From Plantago ovata (Eukaryota; Streptophyta; Magnoliopsida; Lamiales; Plantaginaceae), in assembly GCA_028274465.1 (NCBI GenBank), contig CM051457.1, forward strand, positions 27,067,313-27,131,312: 64,000 nt of DNA, given 5' to 3'. The notes beneath the pieces were generated by a model. The model saw only the letters and a program-made list of their open reading frames with translations. It did no database searches and was not told the origin of the DNA. The position numbers and the translations under genes are program-made. The first letter of the stretch is position 1, and every line of letters begins with the position of its first letter. Positions 44,257 to 58,471 of this stretch are shown here, piece by piece.

Positions 44257-47200
44257 AAATCTTTAATTAGGAAAATCTTTGATAGAGCTGTAAGTTGTAG
44301 TGGGTGATAAAGTACGAGAGAGTGATAAAGTAGTGATAATGAAATAGAGAGAAATATTAAGAATTGATGAGTGGGTAAATACTTTGCATTTTTGGGGTTA
44401 GGAACATAATGGCGAAAATGGAAAGTCAGGAAGTTATTAGAAAACGGAGGACGTAATTTGTAACTCTGGACATTCACTTCAGTGTTTTACTGTGGCTTTC
44501 TCAAAATGGAACTTTAGTTGATAATGCCAATTTTCAATGTTCAACTAAGACCTCAGAGTGCATCCCACATGGAATTACATAGAGTAACTTAGTTTTTGTA
44601 CCATGAGAAAAGGAATTTGTTTCCACGATCTATATGATGCTTTCACGAACTTACACAGGTGTGCTGCCTTTCTGAGATGTTCAACTCTTAAGTGAGCCTG
44701 AATTTCTAGATGCATTTTCTACGTTTGCATAATACTTTTATAACATATTGAACTTATTAGCTCTTGTTTTTGGTGTTGCATTCATTCATGTAGCCTGATT
44801 TTCCTAGGTTACGTGTAGATCCTGTCGCTTACCTTTTCTCCTCTTATCTTTTTCAATGTTTGCAGGCCCAGTTGTTGTTGTTGAAGTCCTTTTGTTGGCC
44901 TTACACCAGCTATATGCTAATCTGGATTCACGGGGATGTACATCCATAAGGAATTGGCTATGCCTGAAAATTTCTGGTTATGGAATAAATGGAAACTCAT
45001 TGCACCTACATCGCCTTCTAACCCTGCTTATAGCTACAGTGACAAATGATCACCAGTTTAAAGTTCCTGGTGCGTTAGGGTGATTTAATTTCTTATCCAC
45101 TATGGCGCTTACTCACTCTAATCTATGAATCATTATGTTTGTACAGATCACTCGAATGTGGTTGAACTAGCTGGCCATCTGATGCAGAATTTTGTCGTAC
45201 CTTATCTCGCGAAGGAGATAACCGATCAACAATCTGAGGTCATTAATAAGGTCTTGGAACTAATGCTTTGCATTCTTGACGGTTTCTCCAATTCTGGCAA
45301 CAGGCCAAGTTTGATAGATGTTAGTTCCCAATGGCGTCCAATATTCGATCTACGCAGCAAAAGGTATGATTTCATCTTAATTACTTAATGAATACAATTA
45401 TCAAGTCATTCCTTTTGGGTCTCACATGTATTTGTTTCTGTAGTTTGGTGTTTTTCATTGGAGAAATTCTAAAGAAGGACCATTGCATATTCCATGTCTT
45501 TGAACCATATATAATGAGGTATTGTGACTGAGCTGAATTTGTTGTTGCTTATATTGAGTTCTTGGTGTCTCTAGTTTTTTCCTGTTCAGTAAATCATCCG
45601 CTATGAGTGCAGTGCCCTGAACAATTTAATTGAGAATTATGAAGAAGACACTCTGCATTTATTGCTATGTGTCTGTGAGAAGCTGGGTGGCAAAAAGTAT
45701 AAATTTGTCGGCTCTAATTCCAAGGAGCTCCGAGGAATACTTATTTTTGTTGAGGAGAATCTCCGTTATTGGGTAGGGAAGATCAGCAAAGCAGCAGTTG
45801 AAGCGAACATTATTCCTACCGAGTTTCATCACAATAAATTGGCTGTTCTATGGGGTGTTATTGGATGCTGTGCTCACTTCGAGGATGGACAAGTAAACCC
45901 TTCGCTTCTGATGGACTTAATAAATGCAATAGATGAACTGCTGGTAGTGAGATCCAGTAAGTACTCTTTACTTAAATGGATATGGCGTAATTTAATTGAT
46001 TTGTACGGGATGCTCTTTTGGGCACTGGTAGTGAGATCCAGTAAAAATTCTTTGCTTCCCAGTGAAATGAGGGGAATGCAAAGAGATTAGCGAAAATCAA
46101 ATACCTAATTACGAGGAAAATGGAAAATTTAATTATAATCCTTTTGTTCGATATCATTTAAAGTCTTCAAGTTAGATATGTAATGATTGGAACTGAATGA
46201 ATGCGGGAAACATGTATGCATAACATTGTTTACTCTTTACAGTAGATCTTTGGGATAGAGTTTTTGTTAGCATTGCTCCTTGTTTAGCTTGTAACTCCGT
46301 GGACATACATTTGGGACATCCAACATGTTTCCACTACTTCATGTTCTTGAATTGGATAATAACATCTCTTATTTTGGTTTACTGATGATCATCTAATTTT
46401 CTTTTGAAGAGTTTGTCGCCTTTCCGGAAGACACGTGGCATTGCCTGATTGGAGCTGCTTTGCGTTCTCATCACAAGTTAGTTTTTAGTAGGAATACCAC
46501 TCTCGATGAGTCAGCAGTATCTCGATTCTTAGTTCTTGCTAAAAGATACAAATCATCACCCCAAATATTATCTGCAGTGGCTGATATATTGAATTTAATA
46601 TATGGGTAAGCTTACTTATGATGGAACATTGCGTTGTATGACATCTATTGTTATTATTATCTTCGATTGCTTTCTGGATGCTAATTGTAGCTTTTCCGTT
46701 GTGCTTTCTGCTTGGAATGAAGGTCTGAGATGGAAGCTGATGCAAAACTCCACAGCTGTCTTCCAGAACGTGTAGCAGGGAAAGTAGAGGATGCAATTGA
46801 CATATTCACGGATAATCTTTGCCATGCCAACAAAGTGATACGGCTTTCTACCCTACAGATCTTGTGCCATTATGAGCATCTACATGTTCTTGAAAATGAT
46901 ATTCCTGCCGCGAAGCAAATAGTCAATGTATGTTATGTGGCATTTACGCGTTTTAAGTTTCTTCTTTTTGCCCATCCTTAATTGCGTTGAGTAATGAGAA
47001 TCTTCTTGTTATCTTTGCTGTTAGGTCTTCGACATTCTTAGATCAATTGAGGCAGCTCCTTTATCAGTTACAGGCAGCCATGTTAGCTTGATATCTAAAA
47101 TGGAGTTGAGTCTGAATGGCCATAGAATTCCCGAGCAGTACATGCCCATAGTTCTAAGTGGAAATATTGGCATATTACATAACCGATTCAGGAATATGTG

Positions 47201-50200
47201 GGATCCGGCTTTGAAGTGTCTTGAGGTCATCCTTGGCCAATATACTAAGCTGCTTTGGGAAAGATTTATTCAGTATCTTGATCAGTTTCAATCTGCTTTC
47301 TTAACATCACTTCAAGGCGAGTTGGGTGGTAATGATGCTGATGATACTAATGAGGACACTGGTATAGTTCTTGTAAAGAATACATGTCTTTGTTGACATG
47401 CCTGTTCCTTCCTCCCCCCCCCAAAACACACACACAAGTGGAGTTTATTCTGTTCCTTGTAGTGTATGTTGCCCTGATAACTGGTGAATTTATAGTAACA
47501 ATTTGGGAAATATGAGGGTCTCTTTTTCTACTTTGAGTTGGAATAAAATGCGTGACTCTTCTGACCTCTAATTGCAATATTTTAGGTTGGGAATCTAATT
47601 CACAGACTTTTCTCATTTTGCAGATTTGGTCCAACACTTCAATTCTATTGTATTGCCATCATTTGATAGCAATCCAAGTGCTACCGTTTTGTCCCTTTTG
47701 ATTCAATCATTACAAAGAGTTCCATCCGTGGTGGATTCCCACTCTCGGCAAGTTGTTCCCTTGTTTCTGAAGTTTCTAGGCTACAATACTGACAAGCTAG
47801 ACAGGTGGGTGGATTTATTTAGTAACCTTTTATGTTATCTAAAGTAATACTATGAGTATCATTTTCTTTGCTCGGATGTGACTCTTTTACCCCAAATACC
47901 AGTGTTGGAGCTCGAGCAATGGTCCCCGAAGGGAAGGAATGGAGAAGCATACTCAAAGATTGGTTGAATTTGTTCAGATTGTTGCATAATCCCATATCTT
48001 TTTATCAAAGTGAATTTCTCAAGGATGTTCTTCAGTATAGGTATGTAGCACCGACTGTAAATTATACACTGCATAAATCTCTCGGCAACCCTTGTATTAC
48101 CGTGCCATGTATCAGTACTGATGGTACAAGTTTTGACCTTTTGTGTGAGACAATTCCTATAGTTTGTTATTTGTTTTATTCCTTCTGCATTTTCATGTTC
48201 ATCGTTGAATTTTGTTGATATTGCTTGCTTTCAGGCTTCTCGATGAAAATGATGCTGATCTACAGATGAAAGTTCTTGATTGCCTCTTGAACTGGAAAGA
48301 TGACTTCTTAATTCCGTATAGTAAGAATCTGAAAAATTTGGTTAATGTGAAATGCGTAAGGGATGAGATCACAAGATGGAGTTTGTCGAATGAGTCAATG
48401 AATGCGATTGATGTACGTCATAGAAGGCATGTTGTGCCTATTGTAATACGAGTACTAGTACCCAAAGTTAGGAACATGAAAATGCTTGGTTCCCAGAAGG
48501 TATACCTGATACCTTTTTATTTGATCTTATTATTCTGTAGGTAGCTCTCAGCTACTATTGTCTCTTTTTTTTTTGTTTTTTTTCCTGTCAACTGCTCTCT
48601 AATCTCATATACCTTTTCAGAATGTAAGCGCGCAACATCGAAGGGCAGTTCTGGGGTTCTTATCTCAGCTTGACGTAGATGAGCTGCCTCTTTTCTTCTC
48701 CCTGTTAATTAAACCCCTAATTCTTGGTTCACTTGGGGATAACGAAACCAGTCAAAGTTTGTGGATGTCACCTGGAAGTCCCAAAGACGTATCATCTAGT
48801 GTCTTGAAGCATTTTACGGTTGATACCATAAAGTCTTTATCTTGGAAGAAAGTGTGTGGTTTCCTGCATGTTATTGAAGATATCTTAGCAGTTTTTGATG
48901 AAACCCATCTAAATCCTTTCTTCAACCTGCTGATGAACTGTATTGCTAGAGTATTAGCCAGTTGCACTTCGTCTATTGAAATTATAAATGACGGACCAAT
49001 ATCTTCCCCAAAGAACTGTTTGAGCTCAGATGCCAATGTTGATGAACTGGATAAGGACACAGAAGATGGAATTACGGTAAGCACTATATTATGCCTACTT
49101 TTCCTGGTTTACGATAAAGATGTATTACTATGTGTTTTTGCTTCTGAAATGGTAGGTTAAAGAATTCCATTCAGCAATAAGTATCTAACTTGATTTTATC
49201 AATTCGAGTTCGAGGTAAAAAAAAACTTAAATTGCTAGTGTTGTGATTTGAATTCGCAAATATAGATGCTAAGATAAAATACCAAGTTCATTCCAGAATA
49301 TTCTGTTGATGGCCAACACTTGGCCAGTCCATGGCCAGAGACAATATTAGTTTTGTCTTACTTTACTCTGAAATAAGCAGTCGCCACCTTTCTCTACAAG
49401 TCGAAAAAGAAGATGCATTACTTATGTGTTACGGGTTGGTTTATTGATAGAACTGATGTGGTCTAGAGCGTTAAAAAATTATGCTGGGTTAATTAACTCC
49501 CTTAGGTTCTCTTGTATATTGTTAGCGATAACTACTCAGTGAAAGCTATGATCCAACTATTAAGTTTAGTCACATAATTGGCTGCTCCTTGTTGCACATT
49601 GGTTTAGACATGGCCTGTAGGTTTTGCAGACTTTTTTTAGAGTTATTACTTCACGCTGTCAGATCTTATAGACCATTAATATTCCGTCACTTCCATCATT
49701 CTTTAGTTTATATGAATGAGTTGGAGGGTGTTGCTGATGTGAGGAGAGCAGTGTGAGCAGGGTGAGGTTATAAATTAAATTGTTCTAGCCCATACTTTGG
49801 CTATACAGACTATAGGGGAAGACAACTATTAGCAACTTGGTTACTATTTCTGTGATGCTGCAGTGCCAGGATCCTTATTTATTTATTATAATTAGCTATG
49901 ATTGCATCAGGTAGTTTAAAGCGTATTCCTAATCAATAAGCTTTATTCATGTGCAGGCGTGTACGAATATGAAGCAATCCAAGGACCTGGGGGTTTTATG
50001 TTTTAGAATCATCTATAGGGTTATTAGCAAGTATGAGAACTGGGACTTCGGCAGTGAATTCTGGCAATTATTTTTTGCATCGGTTAAGCCGTTGATTAAC
50101 CAAGAAGGTGCCAAGGCGGATGCCCCCAAATTGTATTATTTAGATCTGTTTCATTGTTTTCTTGCGATGAGTAAAAGCCACAAACTTGCGCCGCTATTGT

Positions 50201-53200
50201 TTACGGAGGGGAATCTAGTCTGTGACATTTTTCATTTACTTACTGTGGAAGGTCTTTCTCAAGAAAGGTTGACATGTGCTCTCAAGTTTTCTAAGAACTT
50301 ACTACAGCTCGATAGTGAACTGGGCAGTGAAGACAATACTGTCAAAGATTTATTGCTTCCTCACCTAGATGTGCTTGTGAAAACATTCGTGGATGGGAAG
50401 GGCACCAAAAGGTATCTCGCTTAACTCAGGGTTATTTTTTCTCCATTCCATATCATACTCCTTATTTGTTCCTTCCCATTTGCCATTTTTAAATGGTGCT
50501 GTTAGTTCCGTACCCAAGTTGTCTATACGTATTTGTTGTGTGTGTATAATTTTTGGTATGGGGAAGCATGATTTAGCTGTTCGAAGTGTTTTCATGTCCG
50601 CACTGAAATACTTGAAACATTTGAAATACTTCCCCTTTGTGCTGGTCAATCTTGTAATTCAGATTTCTGTATATCAAGATTAAAGCACAAGTTAATTGGT
50701 TAGTTTTACATAACGACTATGACGGATGGATAATTTTAACTTTTGAGGTAATAGTCGTGCATAGCCTTTTCATCAAGATTTTAATTTAGAAGGTGATGGT
50801 CTTGTCCAGTTACTTTAGTTGTACCCCAGGGGTTGCTTTTCCTGGTTGGTGAAGAGAAAGAAATAAGGTGAAATTGACTTTTAAGACAGAAGCGAGAATC
50901 TCATGGATCTGTTTATCTTCTCATACGTCCAGTTTATCTTGAGACAGAAGCAAGAATCCAATGGATCTGTTTATCTTCTCGCATGTCCAGTTTGTATACT
51001 TTATGCATAATGTTATATATTTATTCATGATTATGTGGTTATTCTGTAGGAAAATTATCACGAGGGATTTCACACTCTTCAAGTTGTTGTCGAACTATGT
51101 GAAGGAACCTCAAGAAGCAGATGCATTCATTGAGTTGCTGCTCCCTCTTCTGACTAAGAAAAATATGAATTCTGGTTAGCACCTTTAGTAACCTGACAAT
51201 GCAAACTATTCCCATTCATCCTCTGCTAAATGGACTCTTTGTTATTTTGGTATTAATCACAGTTCTGCATATTTTTATGTTAATTTTCTTTTAGATACCT
51301 GTGTTGAAGTACTGCAAATTATCCAACAACTGCTGACACTTGGTGGGAGCAAATGTAGTAAAAATATTTTGAGGTCAATTTCCCCACTTCTTATTTCGGC
51401 TGGTCTGGAAGTTCGTACATCTATATGCGCGGTTCTTGATACCTTTTCTGCAAATGATTCTTCTGTTATTACTGTGGTAATGCAGTTTCTCCTAAATTTC
51501 ATTTCTGATTCAAGTTTACCTGTTGCAATTTCTATCTGAGCCAAATTATAAGATTCTTGAATATGTTTCATACAGGCGAAGATTCTTAGTGAACTGAATG
51601 CAACTGAAGAAATGGAGATTGACGATCTTGACTACGACAAAGTAATTGGTGCATATAATAAGATCAGCGAGGAATTCTTTTACACCGTCCCAGAAGAGCA
51701 GGCTTTGCTAATTTTGGCACAGTCGATATATGATCTGTCATCTAAAGTCGTTAGGCAAAGTGCAGCGGGTGTATTACGCTCATTCATCCAATTCTCTGGT
51801 TCGATACTCAATGGGTCAATAAAGTCTGGCATTCCCTTGACTGAATCCATTATTCTGCACATCCTAGAAAAGTTCCTGTTGAAGCAAATGGGGTATGCAA
51901 TGGACAAAGAGTATCCTGTCCTACAGGTATCTTTTTCCAGTCTTGCTTATTCGGTCAAGTTTAGTAGCAATACTCCATTTGTGATGTTATCTTGCGTTCA
52001 TTCTTAGTTCCTCTTGTCTCTCCTTACTATCTGGTTTTGTCTTGTCCTCGCCAAGATTTATCATTTGGCTCTTAAAATGTTAGTGGTAGTGTATCTATGA
52101 CTAGGAAATGTTTTTATAATACTTTGTTATTAGGATATTTTTATGGCAATGGTTTATTACTCAGAGTAAATTGGTATGTTTGCCTTTAGGTATGGTTTGA
52201 TATACTCAAGGAGATGGTGTTGAAGATACCCAAGGTGGCAAATCTGGGTTCTTACCGGCCTTTATGCAGTGATGATCCAGAGCAAGATTTCTTTAAAAAT
52301 TTGTTTCATTTGCAGGTAAAGTGTCCATTGTTCTGTCTTTCCTGTAGAGTTCATGTTAACACATGTAACGTCCATGCTGATTTGTCATGTTCCTTTTTTT
52401 TTTTATCAATGTAGAAACACATGAGGGCAAGGGCCTTGTCTCGATTTAAAAATGTCATGGAATCTACAAGCCAGCCTGAGGTAATTACTCTAGTCTCCTC
52501 CTGAAAGCTTTTGTTCTTTCTACTTGACCTGACTAGTTAATTTCTGTTTCTAGGTGGTTGCCGATAAAGTTTTTGTTCCACTTCTATTTCGCTTGTTGTT
52601 CGACTTACAAGACGGGAAAGATGAGAATATAAGAAGTGCATGCATGGAAATCCTTGCATCTATTTCTGGTGACATGGACTGGGATCGGTATTGTGCCCTG
52701 TTGAATAGATGCTTCCGAGAAGTAAAACTGAAGCCAGACAAGCAGAAGATCCTGTTGCGGCTTATCCACTGTGTCCTTGACAAATATCACTTTTCAGAAG
52801 CATCATCTATCCAAGAAGTCAGAAGTTCCAATAATGTTGGTCCTGATCCTTATACCATCAACGTGGCTTCTTCATCAACATTGCGCAGATGTTCTAATTC
52901 TACTGAACTACCTGACAATCAGAAGTACTTGCAAGAAAGCCTACTTCCAAAGATTCAAGACTTGTTGACCTCTGATACCGATAAAATAAATGTAAAAGCT
53001 AGCCTAGTAGCTCTCAAACTCCTGAAGTTACTCCCAGCTGAAATCATGGACTCTCAGCTTCCTACTATTGTTCACCGCATTGCCAACTTTCTGAAGCATC
53101 GCCTGGAAAGTGTGCGACAAGATGCTAGGAGTGCATTGTTTGAATGCTTAAAAGAACTAGGGTTGGAATACTTGCAATTTATTGTCAAAGTCTTGAAGGG

Positions 53201-56200
53201 CATATTAAAGAGAGGGTTTGAGTTGCATGTGCTTGGATACACTCTCAATTTCATTTTGTCAAAGACTCTTACAAGTTCAATATCTGGGAAGTTGGACTAC
53301 TGTCTTCAGGATCTTCTCTCTGTTGTAGAGAATGATATACTCGGGGGTGTTTCCGAGGAGAAGGATGTCGAAAAGATTGCTTCAAAAATGAAGGAGACGA
53401 GAAAGCAGAAGTCTTACGAGACTCTCAAATTGATAACCCAAAACATCACTTTCAAAACACATGCAGTCAAACTACTTTCTGCTGTTACAAATCATTTACA
53501 GAAGCAGCTAACGCAGAAAGTAAAGACGAAACTGGAGACCATGTTAAGTCACATAGCTGCTGGCATTGAATGCAATTCATCAGTGGATCGGACGGAGTTG
53601 TTTGTTTTTGTGTATGGCCTTATTGAAGATGGTGTAGCTGATGAAGTTGACGAGCATGCTAATAGAAATGATGAGGGGGTCTCAGCAACACCCAACAGAT
53701 TAATTCGTGTTGATCGGAGATTTTCTCATTTGATAACGGCATTCTCTCTTGGAGTGATGCACAATTACATGAAGAAGCTGAAATTTAACAAAGAGGACGA
53801 GCAGCTGCTATCGCTGCTCGATCCATTTGTCGAGAAGTTGGGTTTGTGTCTTAGCTCTAGGTATGAGAGTGTAGTAACTGGGGCTCTGAGGTGCTTGGTC
53901 CCGCTTGTAAGGTTGCCTTTGCCGTCCCTTCACTCCCAAGCTGATAAGATAAAGAATTCTCTGTTGGTTATCGCACAGGATTCTGTAAATGCCAGCCAAT
54001 TGACAGAGTCATGTATTAAACTGTTGACAACACTCTTGAGGAGCACCAGGGTTACACTTTCAACTAATCAGTTGAATTTATTGATCCAATTTCCGTTGTT
54101 TGTTGATCTTGCAAAAAGTCCTTCGAAAGTTGCTCTTTCACTGCTGAAGGCTATTGTTCAACGGAAGCTGGTTGTGCCCGAGATATATGATATTGTGCAA
54201 GTTGTTGCAGAGTTGATGATAAAAAGCCAAGCGGAACAGATCCGGAAGAAGTCTAGTGAAATTTTACTCCAGTTTTTGCTTCGATACCATCTTTCTGAGA
54301 AGCGATTGCAACAGCATCTTGATTTTTTACTCGCAAATCTGAGGTGAGAATTATAACTTTGGTGGATGCATCAGTTATAAACAATTTATCTATTACGAAG
54401 TATGATATTGTCTGTGGGATGGAGGAAAACATGCTGACATTGATTAATTGCACAACACTCAAATGTCTAAAATGCTTCCTAAAAAACTATGCGTGATATA
54501 CTAGTCACTCGCGTATACTTTGTGACCTTTCCTGCAGTTGAACAATCTCAAAGTTCACCAGAGTTTTGTATTGGTTAATCTGTTTCTCTTTTGGATGACT
54601 TGTAATTTGGTTTTCTGTTTCAATCCCCAGATATGAACATCCTACTGGAAGAGAATCTGTTCTTGAGATGCTCCATGCCATCATAAAGAAACTTCCACGG
54701 AATGTTATAGATGCACAATCTCAGACAATGTTTGTTCACTTGGTTGTTTCATTGGCGAATGATGAGGACAGCAAAGTCCGTTCCTTGACTACTGGGGCAC
54801 TTAAGTGTCTTATTAGTCATGTGAGCGTAAATTCTCTTCAGTCCATTCTCGAGTATAGTCAGTCATGGTACTTTGGTGCGAAACATAATTTGTGGGGTGC
54901 AGCAGCACAGGTTAGTTAGTTATGTCAAGAATATCTTTTTGCTTATCTATCAAATTCAGTGTTCAAAATATGGTTAAGCTTTTTTTCCTTATTTCCAGTT
55001 AATTATTCCATGATACCCAAATATCAGAATATAATTATATATTGATGTGCCTGTTTATGCTGTGAGTCTTGACTTCCAATCCGTATCTCGATTCTCTGTG
55101 AAATAGTAAACATTAGTCGTTTTGTATTAAATAATACACATGGTGTCTTCAGTTGGTTAATGTGGTATCCTTTTAGTTGCTTTCTCATGGTAGTGGCCAG
55201 TGGGTGAGTTGCTAAGAATATTAGCAATTGAGCTATTTGCTATGTTTACAATTAATTTCGTTCACATTCTGTATTGACTAGTAATGTTATTTTTAGGGTT
55301 TTACAGTGGAATCTGTGTCTGCACATATTATCCCCTTTTTGATGTAAAACTTCGTTTGTGTAAATGCGAATAAATCTAGTTGTCCTTAGCACTGAAATGT
55401 AACATGTTTGTTGATAATTGTTATAGCTGCACCTGAAATCATGTAGAACTTTGAACTTGTTGATTCTATTATGCTAGGACTAGTTTGTGTTCCTATCATG
55501 ATCAGTAACATCGGGGAGCAGAGTCATCATTACTGTCCATGCTGAAAATATCAATTTCTTTCAGGTTATTAGTTTACTAGTTGAAGTAATGCGAAAGGAT
55601 TTCGGCAAACATCTTGACAAAGTACTTCAAGCTATGAGGAGCATATTGCAGAGGGCTGTCAGTGGTCTTGGTGGCGAGCAAATGTTATCGGATGATGCCG
55701 TTGTTCCCTTGTGGAAGGAAGCTTATTATTCATTGGATATGTTTGAGAAAATCCTCCATCAGTACAATAACTTATTCTTTGATAAGGACCTCAAGGTATG
55801 TCTTCTTAGTCTTTCTTAGGTGCATCTCTTGTGCCTGTCTGATTAATCCTACCATTCTCAAGTATATTTTTTCTCAAAATTGGATGTATCTTCCTAGCAA
55901 TGCTGAGATGCCAAGTCAAATGATATAGTTTAATTTTCTCAGTAAGATAGTGCCATTTTTGCCAAAACAGCTATTTTGACTTTTGCTGGGGGTGTTTGTT
56001 TTGGTCTTCCTAAGGATTCCTACAGAAGTTACAAACCTGTCCAACTTTTGTCTTTATACTCTGTTAGCTTGAGTGCTCTTTTTTCTTCTTCTTTTTTTTT
56101 TTTAATAATTTTTATTTTGCTAGAATTTTCAATCATCAATTCAAACATAAAACCTGAAGAAAATGAATCCGGACTTCGAAAAACGAACATTAGTTTATGA

Positions 56201-57874
56201 CTGTAAACTCAAGAGCTGTGTGACTCTAAATTTTTATTCTTACACTAGTACTTAATTCTTATCTATATATTTTAAGTATAGTCTTTCGAGTTTGGATGCC
56301 AAATTTAAGAATGGAACTCTTCTACTTCTTTTGGTTTGAGTTTCTCATAATTCCTTTCACTGCTTTTCTCTCAGGATATATGGGATATAATTTGTCAGTT
56401 CTTATTGCATCCACACTTATGGTTACGCAACATATCAAACAAGATTTTGTATCTGTATTTTGTTGCTGTGGCTCGTGCTTCCACAGAGAAACAAGAACCA
56501 TCAAAAGAAAAATTCTCTTTGGTCAAACCGAGCAAGCTTTTCTTTGTTGCTGTTTCACTATTTAATAAACTGAAGGTGCCATTGGCTGACGATGCTGCTA
56601 GGACACGAGTATTGCAGAATCTCAAATTTTCTATCTGTGAACTCCATTCAGTTCTAGAAAGAAATGAATGTGCTGATGCTGTTACTTTTTGGGCCAACCT
56701 TGAACCGGGTGAACAAGACGTATTTGTGAAAGCCTTTAATGTTCTTGATCCCAAAAAGGGAAAGAGGACGCTGGCTTATCTTACATCCGAGCATGGTCAT
56801 TATGAACAGCATCAACATCCATTTGTTTCCCATTTGCTTCAGAGGATTGGCAAGGCTTGCTTTGAAATGGAGTCTTCTCAGGTGTGTACTTGGATACAGT
56901 GCACAGTAGTTTTATTTGAATCCAATAAACTGACCTTGACTAGTGGACAGTTCAAGCAATTTTTTTTTTCATGTTTATAAATTTAAACTGGAAAAATTGA
57001 CGATTCTCTGATATCATTTCTGGAATTGCTACTAAGCTGGTATTGATGGATTTATTTTATTTAATTTTTTCCAGATGAAAATCGTCTTTAGCTGCTTCAA
57101 ATCAATCTCCCCGGAACTTCTTGGTTGCGGCACAACATCATCATTCGCCGAAGATGTTGATCTCAGTAGTTATGCCTATCTGATGTTATTGCCACTTTAC
57201 AGAGTCCAAGAAGGGTATACTGGAAGCGTCATCACAGGTAAAAAGTGTTTCTTTTCCCATACTTATCCTTTCCTGTAAAGCATCTAATTCTAGGCCTGTT
57301 CGGGTAAAAGGAATTTTTTTGGTATTAGCTTGTCTCGGAGACCACTTGTCGGGTTAAAGATGGCTAGGAATGAATAGTTCAATTTTGAAGAGTAATTTTG
57401 CGGACAATTGCGTGTCATTTTATGTATGCATGCGATGCACATTAGTAGCATTACAGATGTTGCAAGTAGTTGGAATCACTTTCATACAAGTTCTGTTTAT
57501 CTATTATGTTGGAGTTAGTCTGATATTTTCTGAATATGTGATAAAATTTCACCTAGAAGATCTGAGTCTTGAAGTTAGAACATTTACTCAATTTGTGATC
57601 TATGTTTGTCTTGCTAGATGATCTGAAACAAGTAGCACAGGAGGTTAGTGAAAGCATAAGAGATATCATCGGAGTGCAGAACTTTGTTCAGATTAACAAC
57701 CAGATACGGAAAAATCTCAAAGTTAAGCGGGATAAGAGGAAACAAGGTGATAAGATTATGGCGGTAGTGGATCCAGCACGCAATGCCAAGAGGAAGCTTA
57801 GAATTGCAAAGAAGCATCAAGTAAACAAGAAAAGGAAAATAATCTCCATGAAAATGGGACGATGGATCCGCTAG
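38273..57874 (+). CDS. UTP20: UTP20, small-subunit processome component, 30 exons
   Basis: Thirty exons keep one frame and give 2,665 residues (human about 2,785): 38273-38425, 39409-39531, 40386-40543, 41229-41273, 42537-42615, 42698-42771, 43177-43283, 43825-44007, 44866-45069, 45147-45363, 45613-45956, 46410-46605, 46723-46927, 47025-47361, 47624-47804, 47903-48040, 48235-48499, 48621-49076, 49957-50411, 51050-51174, 51295-51476, 51576-51926, 52190-52315, 52415-52480, 52554-54343, 54631-54910, 55565-55795, 56375-56881, 57075-57237, 57618-57874. UTP20/DRIM is a giant HEAT-repeat protein of the nucleolar U3 processome needed for 18S rRNA maturation. Recognised family blocks include DPETVEEIFTSWSYIMMYLQ, the N-terminal KKKKRKSAED basic stretch and the Lys/Arg-rich C-terminal tail (KRKLRIAKKHQVNKKRK). 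Intron 5 uses a GC donor (42616). Introns hold a (TAA)n tract, a 155-bp duplication and a MITE. No lesion was found. Confidence 0.93.
39318..39382. repeat. (TAA)n microsatellite in UTP20 intron 1
   Basis: About 65 bases of perfect ataataata lie 26 bases before the exon 2 acceptor (exon starts 39409). It is read on the minus strand as a Tyr run, which is not a gene. Confidence 0.95.
39822..40110. repeat. 155-bp tandem duplication in UTP20 intron 2
   Basis: Two units start with aaaccttgacttgtatatta (39822) and aaaccatgacgtgtatatca (39977). They stay alignable through agatcttttaca, cttcacacatgatgac, gtctgaatccgtccac and tgacaactagatcaaagtag. Both are preceded by ctggacttcgg. The duplication lies wholly in the intron. 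Confidence 0.85.
44193..44453. mobile_element. Stowaway-like MITE in UTP20 intron 8, with (CT)n core
   Basis: The left end ttcctcactcccctttataac follows TA (44191-44192). The right end, reverse-complemented gtcctccgttttctaataac, is followed by TA (44454-44455). The inverted ends match in a decayed way. Inside, a (CT)n run covers about 44223-44252. It is within the intron between 44007 and 44866 and should not affect the protein. A minus-strand frame (44208-44477) coding for Arg-Glu repeats is a by-product. Confidence 0.65.
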
Positions 57875-58471
57875 AGATTATAAATGCTGCTTTCACCGTG
57901 AGTTTGTGTTTACAAGGACTCGGCTGCTTTGAGACAGGAGAATGCCATGTTTTAGAGTCCGATGATTAGCAGCAGCCAGAGGCGCTCGCCTATTTATGGA
58001 TTCTGTTACCCAGTTTTGAGAAGGGTTAGCAAATTTTGACTGATCACTAATCAGTGCCAATTAATCAAAGAATTTTTGTATTGATAAATTGTAATCTACA
58101 TATTTTTGTATTGATAAGTTGTAATCTACATATTGCTTAGTTAGTATATAATTCATTTTCATAATTTAAATAAGTTCCTTCGTATTTACTTTAATTAAAA
58201 TGGATACAGACGAGGCACGTAGCACGCGAAAATTTATTTATCATTTTCCCATGTCACTCGAGGAACTTGCAACGAGAAGATACAAAATGGAACCATCACT
58301 GACACAAAAATACAAACTTTCGGTTTGTCTTATCTTTTTGCACCTAAATTAATGGAAGAGAAAAGTGAAAGAAGAAATATATAAATAAATTGTTGAAGCT
58401 AAAATTCTCAAGGTGAAAAACTGGAAATAGTACTGTCTTTTATCTTCTCCTCTTGCCTGTACGCGCCCCCA
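57875..58471. other. UTP20 3' end and WAT1-related gene promoter
   Basis: A short direct repeat (attgataa-ttgtaatctacat, about 58079-58132) lies in the probable UTP20 3' untranslated region. The remainder is the upstream region of the transporter gene at 58472. No other gene is present. Confidence 0.45.

Noticed and set aside
44208..44477. Minus-strand frame with Arg-Glu repeats
   Set aside because: It is the translation of the (CT)n run in the intron 8 MITE.
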